From the NCBI GenBank assembly GCA_964472275.1, contig CAYYJN010000002.1, positions 1 to 64,000 of the forward strand: a stretch of DNA of 64,000 nucleotides. Reading direction: 5' to 3'. The stretch is from JAFDVN01 sp964472275. Its GTDB lineage: Bacteria; Acidobacteriota; Holophagae; Holophagales; Holophagaceae. Each line of letters opens with the position of its first letter. The first letter of the stretch is position 1. A program made the translations under genes and the position numbers. The notes under the pieces were generated by a model, which was given only the letters and a program-made list of their open reading frames with translations, was not told where the DNA came from and did no database searches. Shown here piece after piece: positions 33,307-41,156 of this stretch.

Positions 33307-34860
33307 ATGGCCCAACTCGACCGATTCCTCGTCCATATTTTCGCCAGGAACGCCAAGCGCCTCCTCCTGGCGCCGGGGCAGCCCCCGGTCTTGGAGCTGC
33401 CCGATGGGCAGAGGCTCAACCTCATCCCCACGCCCATGACCACGGTGATGGTCGAGGCCTTGGCGGGCGAGGTCATGGGGCCGGATGAGAAGGGCAACTG
33501 GGCGACGGTCTCGGTGCTGGACTGGGCCTACATGCTGGATGGGAAGCCCCTCGCTCTGAAGCTTCAGCGAGTGCCCGCCGGAGTCAGCCTCGAAGCCGTT
33601 CCTCAGGCGGGCACAGCTCCCGCAGCACCGCCCCCCGCCGCGCCTCGCATTGAACTGGGAACCCCCACTCCTCCGGCATCTACTGCCCCGGCCTCGGCCT
33701 CCAACCCCGCTGCGAGTCCGGCCCCCCGCATCGAGCTCTCTGGCGCGGGCGGCGGCAGTCTCGCCGAGCGGCTTTTCAAGACGCTGCTCGCCCGCAAGGG
33801 CTCCGACTTGCACCTCACCTCCCATCAGGCCCCGCTCGCCCGCATCTCCGGCGACATGGAAGAACTGACCGAGTTCGGCGTCATGGGGCCCTCCCAGATG
33901 GAAGACCTCATGCGCAGCCTCGCCAACGGCGACACCTGGCGTCACTTCGAGGAGAAGCACGACGCCGACTTCGCCTACCCGTTCGAGGCTGGCGGCTGCC
34001 GCCTCCGCATCAACTTCTTCATGGACCGCGTCGGGCCGGGCCTCGTGGCCCGGGTCATCCCCAACGAGATCCCCGATCCGGACGCCCTCGGCATCCCCGA
34101 GCCGGTGCGCCGCCTCGCCATGCTCCCGAAGGGCCTCGTGCTCGTCACCGGGCCCACGGGCAGCGGCAAGTCCACGACCCTGGCCGCGATCATTGATCTC
34201 GCGAACCGCCAGCGCAAGGATCACATCATCACCATCGAGGACCCCATCGAGTTCGTGCATCCCCGCAAGCGCTGCCTGGTGAACCAGCGGGAGGTCGGAA
34301 CCCACACGGAAGGCTTCAAGTCCGGCCTCCGCGCCGCCCTGCGCGAAGATCCCGACATCGTGCTCGTGGGAGAGATGCGCGACTTGGAGACCATCAGCAT
34401 CGCGCTGGAGACGGCGCTGACGGGCCACCTCGTCTTCGGCACCCTGCACACCAACAACGCCATCGGCACCATTGACCGCATCGTGGATCAGTTCCCCGCG
34501 GACCGGCAGCAGCAGATCCGCGTGATGCTTTCGGACGCGCTCAAATGCGTCGTGAGCCAGATCCTCCTCAAGAAGATCGGAGGTGGGCGCGTGGCCGCGC
34601 TGGAGACGCTCTTCATCGGGCCGGCCATCGCAAACCTCATCCGCGAGGCGAAGACGCCCCAGATCGTCTCCCAGATGCAGACCGGCAAGGCCTACGGCCA
34701 GCGCTTGATGAACGACGCGCTGGTGGATCTCATCGCCGCCCGCAAGGTGGACCCGCTGGAAGGCTACTTGAAGTGCCCCGACAAGGAGACCTTCATCCAG
34801 GCCTGCAAGCGCAACGGCATCGCCTTCGACCTTCGCGCCGCCGGCGAGACGGACCTGTAA
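33307..34860 (+). CDS. PilT-like twitching ATPase with N-terminal extension
   Basis: Secretion-type ATPase of the PilT/PilU class, presumably retracting type IV pili. The C-terminal 350 residues show LVTGPTGSGKSTTLAAIID (Walker A), ITIEDPIEFVH (Asp box), the REDPDIVLVGEMRD Walker B and HTNNAIGTIDRIVDQFP. In front lies about 150 residues not in standard PilT: a small beta-rich domain (about 1-80) and an Ala/Pro linker. No other pilus genes are in the window. The ribosome site is weak; the ATG at 33307 begins the conserved-looking segment. Confidence 0.9.
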   Translation: MAQLDRFLVHIFARNAKRLLLAPGQPPVLELPDGQRLNLIPTPMTTVMVEALAGEVMGPDEKGNWATVSVLDWAYMLDGKPLALKLQRVPAGVSLEAVPQAGTAPAAPPPAAPRIELGTPTPPASTAPASASNPAASPAPRIELSGAGGGSLAERLFKTLLARKGSDLHLTSHQAPLARISGDMEELTEFGVMGPSQMEDLMRSLANGDTWRHFEEKHDADFAYPFEAGGCRLRINFFMDRVGPGLVARVIPNEIPDPDALGIPEPVRRLAMLPKGLVLVTGPTGSGKSTTLAAIIDLANRQRKDHIITIEDPIEFVHPRKRCLVNQREVGTHTEGFKSGLRAALREDPDIVLVGEMRDLETISIALETALTGHLVFGTLHTNNAIGTIDRIVDQFPADRQQQIRVMLSDALKCVVSQILLKKIGGGRVAALETLFIGPAIANLIREAKTPQIVSQMQTGKAYGQRLMNDALVDLIAARKVDPLEGYLKCPDKETFIQACKRNGIAFDLRAAGETDL

Positions 34861-34867
34861 ATTTAGG

Positions 34868-34967
34868 GGCGTCTGGCTTCAGGCATCCGGCGTCGGGCCT
34901 ATATGCATTGAGAGATGACGATCCCCAGCCGTTCGGCTCGCATGAAGGCCTGACGCCTGACGCCTGA
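34868..34967. repeat. Heptad-arm hairpin (GGCNTCN family)
   Basis: Left arm 34868-34900 reads GGCGTCT GGCTTCA GGCATCC GGCGTCG GGCCT; right arm 34946-34967 is AGGCC plus two TGACGCC units. Lies between the convergent PilT-like and polyprenyl synthase genes. Confidence 0.85.
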
Positions 34968-34971
34968 AAAG

Positions 34972-35967
34972 CTACTTGCTCCGCTCCAGCAGGGCTGCGG
35001 GGATCTCGTGCAACAGCGCCTTGGTGCCCTTCTCGCCATCGAGCCTGTCCAGGATGGCCGTGGCGGAGGACGAGGCCTTGCGGGCCAGTTCGCGGGTCTC
35101 GGCCAGCGCGTCGTGCGCCTGGAGCAACCGTTTTAGCGCGGCCTCATCCTCGGCGGGGATGGGCACTTCTTCGCCCCGGTCCCAGATGCGGCGGACGATG
35201 GCGCGGGTCTCCTCCGGCGCCTTCTCCAGCAAGGTGAGCATGGGCAGGGTGAGCTTGCCTTCGCGCAGGTCACTGAAAGCGGGCTTGCCGAGCTGCTCGC
35301 TGGTGGCGGTGTAATCCAGCAGATCGTCCACGAGCTGGAAGGCGCGGCCGATCTCCAGGCCGTAGCGGCGCATGGCCCCGCAATCCGCTTCCGAGCGCGC
35401 GCCCAGCACGGCGCCGGCCTCGGTGCAGCCGCCGAACAGCAGCGCGGTCTTGCGTTCTTGGATGTCGAAGTAGTCCTTGCGGCTCGTGTCCAGCTTGAAG
35501 AGCACATCGTTCTGGATGAGCTCGCCCTCGATCATCCGCGTGGTCACCTCGGAGAGGATCTCCATGAGGCGCCAGGAGCGGCCCTGGATGGCGCTGGACA
35601 TGGCGTGGATGTAGAGCAGGTCGCCGAAGAGCACCGTCAGCGTGTTGCCCCAGAGGCGGTTCAGCGTGGGCTTGCCGCGGCGCAACTGGGCGTGGTCAAT
35701 GACATCGTCATGCACGAGCGTCGCCGTGTGGATCAGCTCGAAGACCGCGCCGAAGCGGATGTCCGCGTCGCCCTGCGCGCCGCTGAAACGGCTCGCCAGC
35801 AGCACCAGCGCGGGCCTGAGCCGCTTGCCCTGCCCTTCGCGGATGTGGGCCGCGAGCTTCTCCACCACCGCCACATCGCTCTGGAGCAGGCGCTGCAGCT
35901 CCGCCTCCACGCCCGCGAGCTTGGGCTGGATGGAGAGGAAGTATCGGGCGAGGTCGAGGCGGCGCAT
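34972..35967 (-). CDS. Long-chain polyprenyl diphosphate synthase
   Basis: Builds the isoprenoid tail of menaquinone (IspB/HepT type). First Asp-rich motif in LVHDDVIDHAQLRRGKPT, second in QLVDDLLDY; 331 aa. The residues before the first motif (FELIHTATL) match long-chain rather than farnesyl synthases. Starts with GGAGCCTG; flanked on both sides by heptad-arm hairpins. Confidence 0.93.
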   Translation of the reverse strand: MRRLDLARYFLSIQPKLAGVEAELQRLLQSDVAVVEKLAAHIREGQGKRLRPALVLLASRFSGAQGDADIRFGAVFELIHTATLVHDDVIDHAQLRRGKPTLNRLWGNTLTVLFGDLLYIHAMSSAIQGRSWRLMEILSEVTTRMIEGELIQNDVLFKLDTSRKDYFDIQERKTALLFGGCTEAGAVLGARSEADCGAMRRYGLEIGRAFQLVDDLLDYTATSEQLGKPAFSDLREGKLTLPMLTLLEKAPEETRAIVRRIWDRGEEVPIPAEDEAALKRLLQAHDALAETRELARKASSSATAILDRLDGEKGTKALLHEIPAALLERSK

Positions 35968-35991
35968 CAGGCTCCAGGCTGGCTGATTCCG

Positions 35992-36101
35992 GCGTCGGGC
36001 GTCGGGCGTCGGGCGTCGGGCCTCCCTGCGCGGCTTGATGCCCTGGGCGCGCGACCCGGCATGCGAACAGGCCTGACGCCTGACGCCTGACGCCTGACGC
36101 C
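35992..36101. repeat. Perfectly periodic heptad-arm hairpin
   Basis: Left arm 35992-36024 is four GGCGTCG units plus GGCCT; right arm 36069-36101 is AGGCC plus four TGACGCC units. The arms are 33 nt each; the one position per unit that differs forms G-U pairs in a plus-strand RNA. Loop of 44 bases. Fills the gap between yajQ and the prenyl synthase gene. Confidence 0.95.
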
Positions 36102-36111
36102 CATCACTACC

Positions 36112-36615
36112 TCAGCCACGGTAGTTGGTGAACTGCAGATCAATCGCCAGCTTCTCCTGCTCTTTCTTGAACAGGGCGATGGCCTCCTGGAGCTGGTCCT
36201 TGTCCTTGCCGCTGACGCGGAGCTGGTCGCCCTGGATGGAGGCCTGGGCCTTCAGCTTGTGGTCCTTGAGCAGCGCCACGAGCTTCTTCGCCTTTTCGAC
36301 GGAGATGCCCTGGTTGATCTTCACTTCCTGGCGGACGGTGCCCTTGTTGGCCGCCTCCAGCTTGCCGAACTCCATGGCGAGGATGCTGACGCCGCGCTTG
36401 TGGAGCTTGGACTGGAGCACATCCACCACGGCCTTCAGCTTCGTCTCGTCATCGGCGTGGAGGGTCAGCTTGTCGGCCCCCTGAAGCTCGATCTTGGCGA
36501 TGCTGCCCTTGAAGTCGTAGCGCTGGCCGATCTCCTTCATGGCCTGGTCCACGGCGTTCTTCACCTCCGCCATGTCCACCTTGGAGACCACATCGAAGCT
36601 GCACTCGCTGGCCAT
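36112..36615 (-). CDS. yajQ: YajQ-family nucleotide-binding protein
   Basis: 167 aa, complete. SFDVVSKVDMAEVKNAVDQA and RYDFKGSIAKIEL are the hallmark blocks of the UPF0234/YajQ family; the C-terminus VRVSGK-type strand and FTNYRG are intact. Members bind cyclic di-GMP or RNA in other bacteria; role here unknown. Confidence 0.95.
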   Translation of the reverse strand: MASECSFDVVSKVDMAEVKNAVDQAMKEIGQRYDFKGSIAKIELQGADKLTLHADDETKLKAVVDVLQSKLHKRGVSILAMEFGKLEAANKGTVRQEVKINQGISVEKAKKLVALLKDHKLKAQASIQGDQLRVSGKDKDQLQEAIALFKKEQEKLAIDLQFTNYRG

Positions 36616-36643
36616 TCTGGCTCCTGTCGCAAGAGCTTCCAGC

Positions 36644-37252
36644 CTACCGCGCTTCGAGCGTTTCCTGCAGCGCGGGCCAGCCCTCCCAGCGGTCCAGCTT
36701 GAAGAAGGCCGTCAGCACGAGGGCATGCTCGATGGCGCCCTGGCGCAGGAGATCCTCCCACTCGGGCCAGGAATAGGCCCAGACCCGAAGCTCTTCGGAA
36801 GGGTCCAAGGCCAGGTCCGCCACCGGCTCGCAGCCGAGGGCCAGGAAGGTGTGGCAGCGGTTGCCGAGGGTCGCGGGGTTGGGGGCGCAGCGGCCCAGGG
36901 CGATCCATTCACGGGCCTCGAAGCCCGTCTCTTCGCGCAATTCCCGGACTGCGGATTCCAGCGGGGACTCGCCTTCATCGCAACTGCCGCCGGGGATCTC
37001 CAGCGTCGGCTCGTCAATGCCATGGCGGAACTGCTCCACCACGAGCAACTCGCCCCCGCCCGTGAAGGCCACCACATTCACCCAATCCGGTCCTTGCAGA
37101 CGATAAAAGGCGTGTTCGCGGCCCGTGTGCGGGCTGCGGCGCCGCGCGACGATCTGGCGGAACAACCGCGAGTCCTGGCGCACACTTTCGTCTTCCTGGA
37201 TCCAGGGCGTGGCGGGATCGAAGGCGGGCGGGTGCTGGCGCAGCAGCCTCAT
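36644..37252 (-). CDS. Nudix hydrolase (ADP-ribose pyrophosphatase-like)
   Basis: 202 aa with a full Nudix box (GGSCDEGESPL...REETGF). The preceding VVEQFRHGIDEPTLEIPGG resembles ADP-sugar diphosphatases. ATG at 37252 overlaps the uridine kinase stop (ATGA), hence co-translated. Confidence 0.9.
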   Translation of the reverse strand: MRLLRQHPPAFDPATPWIQEDESVRQDSRLFRQIVARRRSPHTGREHAFYRLQGPDWVNVVAFTGGGELLVVEQFRHGIDEPTLEIPGGSCDEGESPLESAVRELREETGFEAREWIALGRCAPNPATLGNRCHTFLALGCEPVADLALDPSEELRVWAYSWPEWEDLLRQGAIEHALVLTAFFKLDRWEGWPALQETLEAR

Positions 37253-37926
37253 CCGGCGGAGGCCTCTTCCGGCGCGCCTTCGTGGGCGGCTTCCCGGGAT
37301 CGGACTTTCTGGACGATGTGGTGGGTGAGCAGATCCAGGGCCGTGAGGTTCTCCACCCCCATGGGCACGATGAGATCCGCCCAGCGTTTGCTGGGCTCGA
37401 CGAATTCCAGGTGCATGGGGCGGACGCTCTGCTCGTACTGTTCCATGACGCTTTCCAGCGTGCGCCCGCGCTCGGCGGTGTCGCGGCGGATGCGGCGCAG
37501 CATGCGGATGTCCGCGTCCGCGTCCACGAACACCTTCACATCCAGGTGCTCGCGCAGCTCTTTCAGCGCGAAGAGCAGCAGGCCTTCCAGGATCACCACC
37601 TGCCCGGGTTGGATGGGATCTTCCCAGCCCGTGCGGTCGGACAGCGTGAAGTCGTAGCGGGGCTTGCGGATCGGCTCGCCCGCGTGGAGGGCGCGCAGGT
37701 GCGAGGCCATCAGTTCCAAGTCGAAGGCGTCGGGATGGTCCCAGTTGATGGCCTTGCCGCCGAAGCGCTCCGCCACCACATCCATGGGCGCGTAGTAGGC
37801 GTCCATGTCCAGCAGCAGCGCCTGCGCGCCGCGCCGCCGGATGCGGCGCACCAGCTCCACCGCCACCGAGGTCTTGCCGCTGCCGGATCCCCCGACGATG
37901 CCCACCAGCCAGGGGCGTTCGGACAT
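37249..37926 (-). CDS. udk: Uridine kinase
   Basis: Pyrimidine salvage, uridine/cytidine to monophosphate. GIVGGSGSGKTSVA is the P-loop; LLLDMDAYYA and NWDHPDAFD are typical of Udk, as is YDFTLSDRT. 225 aa. GGAGG seven bases before the ATG at 37926. Divergent from the lipoprotein gene at 37997. Confidence 0.93.
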   Translation of the reverse strand: MSERPWLVGIVGGSGSGKTSVAVELVRRIRRRGAQALLLDMDAYYAPMDVVAERFGGKAINWDHPDAFDLELMASHLRALHAGEPIRKPRYDFTLSDRTGWEDPIQPGQVVILEGLLLFALKELREHLDVKVFVDADADIRMLRRIRRDTAERGRTLESVMEQYEQSVRPMHLEFVEPSKRWADLIVPMGVENLTALDLLTHHIVQKVRSREAAHEGAPEEASAG

Positions 37927-37996
37927 GGCCAACCTCCGCAGAAATCCTAGCCTGAATCGCCTTCCGAGGATGGCCCCGGCCTGATAGGCTCGGGCC

Positions 37997-38620
37997 ATGC
38001 GCTCCCGCCTCATGCCGATTTTCCTGCTGGGAACCCTTCTGGCCTGCCAGCCCGACCAGGACCCCCGCCTTCCCCAGAGTCTTTATGACGAGGGGCGTAA
38101 ATTGAGCGTGGCCGGCAAAGGCCCCGAAGCCCGGGCGCTCTGGAACGACCTCATCGCCCGCTACCCCGCCAGCGACGCGGCCCAGCAGGCGAAGAAGGAC
38201 CTCTTCTTCGTCAACGCCATGATCGAGCGGGACCAGAACGAGAAGCAGCGCACGACCCGCGCGGCCCTGGGCAAGATCCTCGGCGCCCTCGCCCGCTACA
38301 AGGAGAAGCACGGCGAATATCCCGTGAGCCTCAACGACCTCGTTCCGGACTATCTGGATCAGGTGCCCCAGGCCTCCTGGAACCACCCCTTCTTCTACCG
38401 CGCCTATGTGGGCCAGCCCATCGTGAGCATCACGCCCAAGCGCGGCCCCGCGCGGCAACTCTTCAACACCAAGCTGGACCACTACGATCTGGCGTCCCTC
38501 GGCACCGACCTCGCTCCCGGCGGAGACGGCCTCGCCAAGGATCTACTCTTCCACGATGGCGAGTCCGTGGACACGGCGGGTTTCGATCCCATTCCCCAGC
38601 CCCAGCCGTTCCGGCCTTAA
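37997..38620 (+). CDS. Lipoprotein with pseudopilin-like segment
   Basis: 207 aa. Signal peptide with lipobox (LLGTLLAC). The first half has a TPR-like helix pair (LYDEGRKLSVAGKGPEARALWNDL). The middle (ILGALARYKEKHGEYPVSLNDLV) resembles the GspG/type II pseudopilin core without its N-terminal helix. Function unknown. Only 4 bases separate its stop from the convergent tdh stop. Confidence 0.68.
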   Translation: MRSRLMPIFLLGTLLACQPDQDPRLPQSLYDEGRKLSVAGKGPEARALWNDLIARYPASDAAQQAKKDLFFVNAMIERDQNEKQRTTRAALGKILGALARYKEKHGEYPVSLNDLVPDYLDQVPQASWNHPFFYRAYVGQPIVSITPKRGPARQLFNTKLDHYDLASLGTDLAPGGDGLAKDLLFHDGESVDTAGFDPIPQPQPFRP

Positions 38621-38624
38621 GGCG

Positions 38625-39659
38625 CTACTTCACGCCCCAGTCCAGGATGACCTTGCCTGACTGGCCGCTGCGCATGGCGTCGAAGCCCTTCTGGAAATCG
38701 TCAATGCCGAAGCGGTGCGTGATGATGGGCGACAGGTCGAGACCGCTCTGGAGCAGGGCGACCATCTTGTACCAGGTCTCGAACATCTCGCGGCCGTAGA
38801 CGCCTTTGAGCACGAGGCCCTTGAAGATCACCTGGCTCCAGTCAATGGCCTGCTCGCCGGGCATGATGCCGAGCATGGCGATCTTGCCGCCGTGGTTCAT
38901 GGTGTCGAGCATCTGCCGGAAGGCGCGCGGATTGCCGCTCATCTCCAGACCCACATCGAAGCCCTCCGTCATGCCCAGATCCTTCATGACGGCCTTGAGA
39001 TCCTGCTTGGAGACATCCACCGCCGCCGTGGCGCCCATCTTCTTCGCGAGCGAGAGGCGGTACTCGTTCACATCCGTGATGACCACATGGCGCGCGCCCA
39101 CATGCTTGGCCACCGCCGCGGCCATGATGCCGATGGGGCCCGCGCCGGTGATGAGCACATCCTCGCCCACGAGGCCGAAGCTCAGGGCCGTGTGCACCGC
39201 GTTGCCGAAGGGATCGAAGATGGAGGCCAGCTCGTCGGGGATGTTGTCCGGGATCTTGTAGGCGTTCTCCGCCGGGATGACGAGGTATTCGGCGAAGGAG
39301 CCGGGCCGGTTCACGCCCACGCCCACCGTGTTGCGGCAGAGGTGACGCTTGCCCGCGCGGCAGTTGCGGCAGAAGCCGCAGGTGAGATGCCCTTCCCCAC
39401 TCACACGGTCACCGGGCTTGAAGGCCTCGACCTCGTCGCCCACCGCGTCCACCACGCCGAAATACTCATGCCCCACCACCATGGGCACGGGGATGGTCTT
39501 CTGGCTCCACTCGTCCCAGTTGTAGATGTGGACATCCGTCCCGCAGATCGCCGATTTGTGGATGCGGATGCGCACATCATGCACCCCCAGCTCCGGCTTC
39601 GGCGCGTCCGCCGTGATCCAGATGCCTTCTTCCGACTTGGACTTGATCAGGGCTTTCAT
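38625..39659 (-). CDS. tdh: L-threonine 3-dehydrogenase
   Basis: Oxidises threonine to 2-amino-3-ketobutyrate, the substrate of Kbl encoded at 41.2 kb. Catalytic zinc ligands in CGTDVHIYNWDEW and GHEYFG; structural zinc cysteines in CGFCRNCRAGKRHLC; Rossmann GAGPIGIMAAAV. 344 aa, like E. coli Tdh. Normally tdh and kbl are adjacent; here 1.5 kb of accessory genes separate them. Confidence 0.95.
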   Translation of the reverse strand: MKALIKSKSEEGIWITADAPKPELGVHDVRIRIHKSAICGTDVHIYNWDEWSQKTIPVPMVVGHEYFGVVDAVGDEVEAFKPGDRVSGEGHLTCGFCRNCRAGKRHLCRNTVGVGVNRPGSFAEYLVIPAENAYKIPDNIPDELASIFDPFGNAVHTALSFGLVGEDVLITGAGPIGIMAAAVAKHVGARHVVITDVNEYRLSLAKKMGATAAVDVSKQDLKAVMKDLGMTEGFDVGLEMSGNPRAFRQMLDTMNHGGKIAMLGIMPGEQAIDWSQVIFKGLVLKGVYGREMFETWYKMVALLQSGLDLSPIITHRFGIDDFQKGFDAMRSGQSGKVILDWGVK

Positions 39660-39684
39660 GGGGACTCCGAACAGGCCATTTCAC

Positions 39685-39708
39685 CACGAAGGCACAAAGA
39701 CGCGAAGT
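39685..39708. repeat. Single arm of a CRCRAAGN octamer element
   Basis: CACGAAGG CACAAAGA CGCGAAGT in tandem, with no matching inverted arm. It ends two bases before the antitoxin promoter. Confidence 0.7.
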
Positions 39709-39710
39709 GG

Positions 39711-39738
39711 TTGCATTGTGACTACAATCGCCTATCCT
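39711..39738 (+). promoter_or_regulatory. Promoter and candidate operator of the toxin-antitoxin pair
   Basis: TTGCAT (39711-39716) and TATCCT (39733-39738), spacer 16. The spacer contains the inverted repeat ATTGT-GACT-ACAAT (39715-39728), a plausible binding site for antitoxin autorepression. Confidence 0.55.
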
Positions 39739-39755
39739 CATGGCATGGAGAGACC

Positions 39756-40016
39756 ATGAGTCGCGCCCCCTTGCTCGAAGAAGTCCCGCTCCGGGAAGCC
39801 AAGGCCAATCTGAGTCACCTCACCAGACTGGCGAAGGGCGGCCAGCGCGTGGTCATCACCAACCACGGCACGCCCATCGCGGATTTGGTGCCCCACGGCC
39901 AGGGAGAGACCGCCGTCATCCATCTCAAGCGCCCAGGTCCCCTGCCCAAGCCCGTGAAGCTGAAGGGCAAGGGGCCGAGCGCCTCCGATGTGGCGCTGAT
40001 GGATCGCGAGGGCTGA
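39756..40016 (+). CDS. Phd/YefM-family antitoxin
   Basis: 86 aa. EVPLREAKANLSHLTRLAKGGQRVVITNHGTPIADLVP is the DNA-binding fold of the prevent-host-death family. The C-terminal 35 residues are disordered-looking and would wrap the toxin. Its stop is one base from the toxin GTG. Confidence 0.92.
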   Translation: MSRAPLLEEVPLREAKANLSHLTRLAKGGQRVVITNHGTPIADLVPHGQGETAVIHLKRPGPLPKPVKLKGKGPSASDVALMDREG

Positions 40017-40017
40017 T

Positions 40018-40479
40018 GTGCCGGTGAAGCGCCAGAAGGCTCCCTGCTACCTCGACACCTCCGCCCTTCTGAAGCTGCTGGTGGACGAACCCGGCAGCGC
40101 GGAGGTCCGTGCGGCCGCGAAAAGCGCCAGCGTGCTCGTCTGCAGCCGCCTGGGCCATACCGAAGCCGCTGTGAGCCTGGCGCGCATGGTCCATCTGAAC
40201 CGTCTCTCTGCCGCGGACCTGCCCCATCTGCTCGGAAGCCTCGACGACTACTGGGACCAGTCCATCCAGGAGATCCCCCTGTCCGACGAAGTGCTGGAGC
40301 AGGCGCGCACCCTCGCCCAGCGATTCCCCCTGCGCACCTACGACGCCATCCATCTGGCCTCCGCCCGCGAAGCACGGGCCATGTTGCGTGCCGCGTTTGA
40401 AGACGAAGTCATGTTCCTGGCTTTCGACAAGAATCTTCTCGCGGCTGCGAAAGCGTTGTCATTCACGACTATCTTTTGA
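40018..40479 (+). CDS. PIN-domain toxin (VapC-like)
   Basis: Ribonuclease toxin partner of the Phd-like antitoxin. The 153-aa PIN domain has the acidic set: YLDTSALLKLLVDEPG (first Asp), HTEAAVS, YDAIHLASA (third) and LAFDKNLL (fourth). GTG start immediately after the antitoxin stop. The overall order antitoxin-toxin is canonical. It sits between tdh and kbl. Confidence 0.9.
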   Translation: MPVKRQKAPCYLDTSALLKLLVDEPGSAEVRAAAKSASVLVCSRLGHTEAAVSLARMVHLNRLSAADLPHLLGSLDDYWDQSIQEIPLSDEVLEQARTLAQRFPLRTYDAIHLASAREARAMLRAAFEDEVMFLAFDKNLLAAAKALSFTTIF

Positions 40480-40515
40480 AATATTGAGGTTTGACAACGA
40501 ACTTTAATTCTCAAG

Positions 40516-41148
40516 ATGACCGGACTTGATGATCCAAATCGAAGGGGATGCATGCAACCGGAACACCTCGGCACACATGAACATCTTGCGGACCTACCTC
40601 ATCCGATCCAATTGCTGGAGGACTACCTGCGCCGTGCCGGAGTATCGGTTCTACAAGCAGCCTTCGCACATTCATTCTTCATAAGGCCCGAGATTGTGCA
40701 TGCCAATCCTGTTCAATTCCCGGACCGCGCACGGACCAGCGGGGTGCACTATCCAGGCCGATCAAAGGGCGAGACAGGTGAATGGGAGGGTCGCAAAGTG
40801 AAGCTGGATGACAATCACCACGCCCAGATGGCCTGGCAACGATACTCGGGACGAAAGATCGCGAGAGGCTCAGGTTTTGGAGTGCGCCACATCTGGGGGA
40901 ATCCGTGGAACCCCGATGCTTTCACGGCTGGATGGAATCTTTGCTACATGCCCTTTTGGGTCGGCATGCTCACCGAAAGCCAGCATGAGTACCCGGACCT
41001 GACGAAGGCCGTTCAACAGGCTTCATTCGACCTGTATTTCCGCGAGAAGTCTGGAATCAAACGACCGCACTTTGTCGCAGACCCGGGAATGGACCTTGCG
41101 GAGCACCTGAAGGGGCAGCCGATCTTGCTGCTTTCCCCCCACCTGTAG
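40516..41148 (+). CDS. Lower-GC orphan protein of unknown function
   Basis: 210 aa; codon and base use are visibly less GC-rich than the neighbours (AAG/AAT, GAT, CAT, ATC mix), suggesting transfer. No signal peptide or membrane helix. The middle has a dense aromatic/His block: VRHIWGNPW, then FTAGWNLCYMPFW, MLTESQHEY. The order H, N, H in this block loosely recalls beta-beta-alpha metal nucleases (HNH), but spacing is too long to assert it. A TTGACA lies 20 bases upstream. Two possible starts: 40516 or 40552. Confidence 0.6.
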   Translation: MTGLDDPNRRGCMQPEHLGTHEHLADLPHPIQLLEDYLRRAGVSVLQAAFAHSFFIRPEIVHANPVQFPDRARTSGVHYPGRSKGETGEWEGRKVKLDDNHHAQMAWQRYSGRKIARGSGFGVRHIWGNPWNPDAFTAGWNLCYMPFWVGMLTESQHEYPDLTKAVQQASFDLYFREKSGIKRPHFVADPGMDLAEHLKGQPILLLSPHL

Positions 41149-41156
41149 CGCAACTT

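Noticed and set aside
34868..36101. CRISPR array
   Set aside because: Repeat units are 7 bases without spacers and are arranged as inverted arms; no cas genes in the window.
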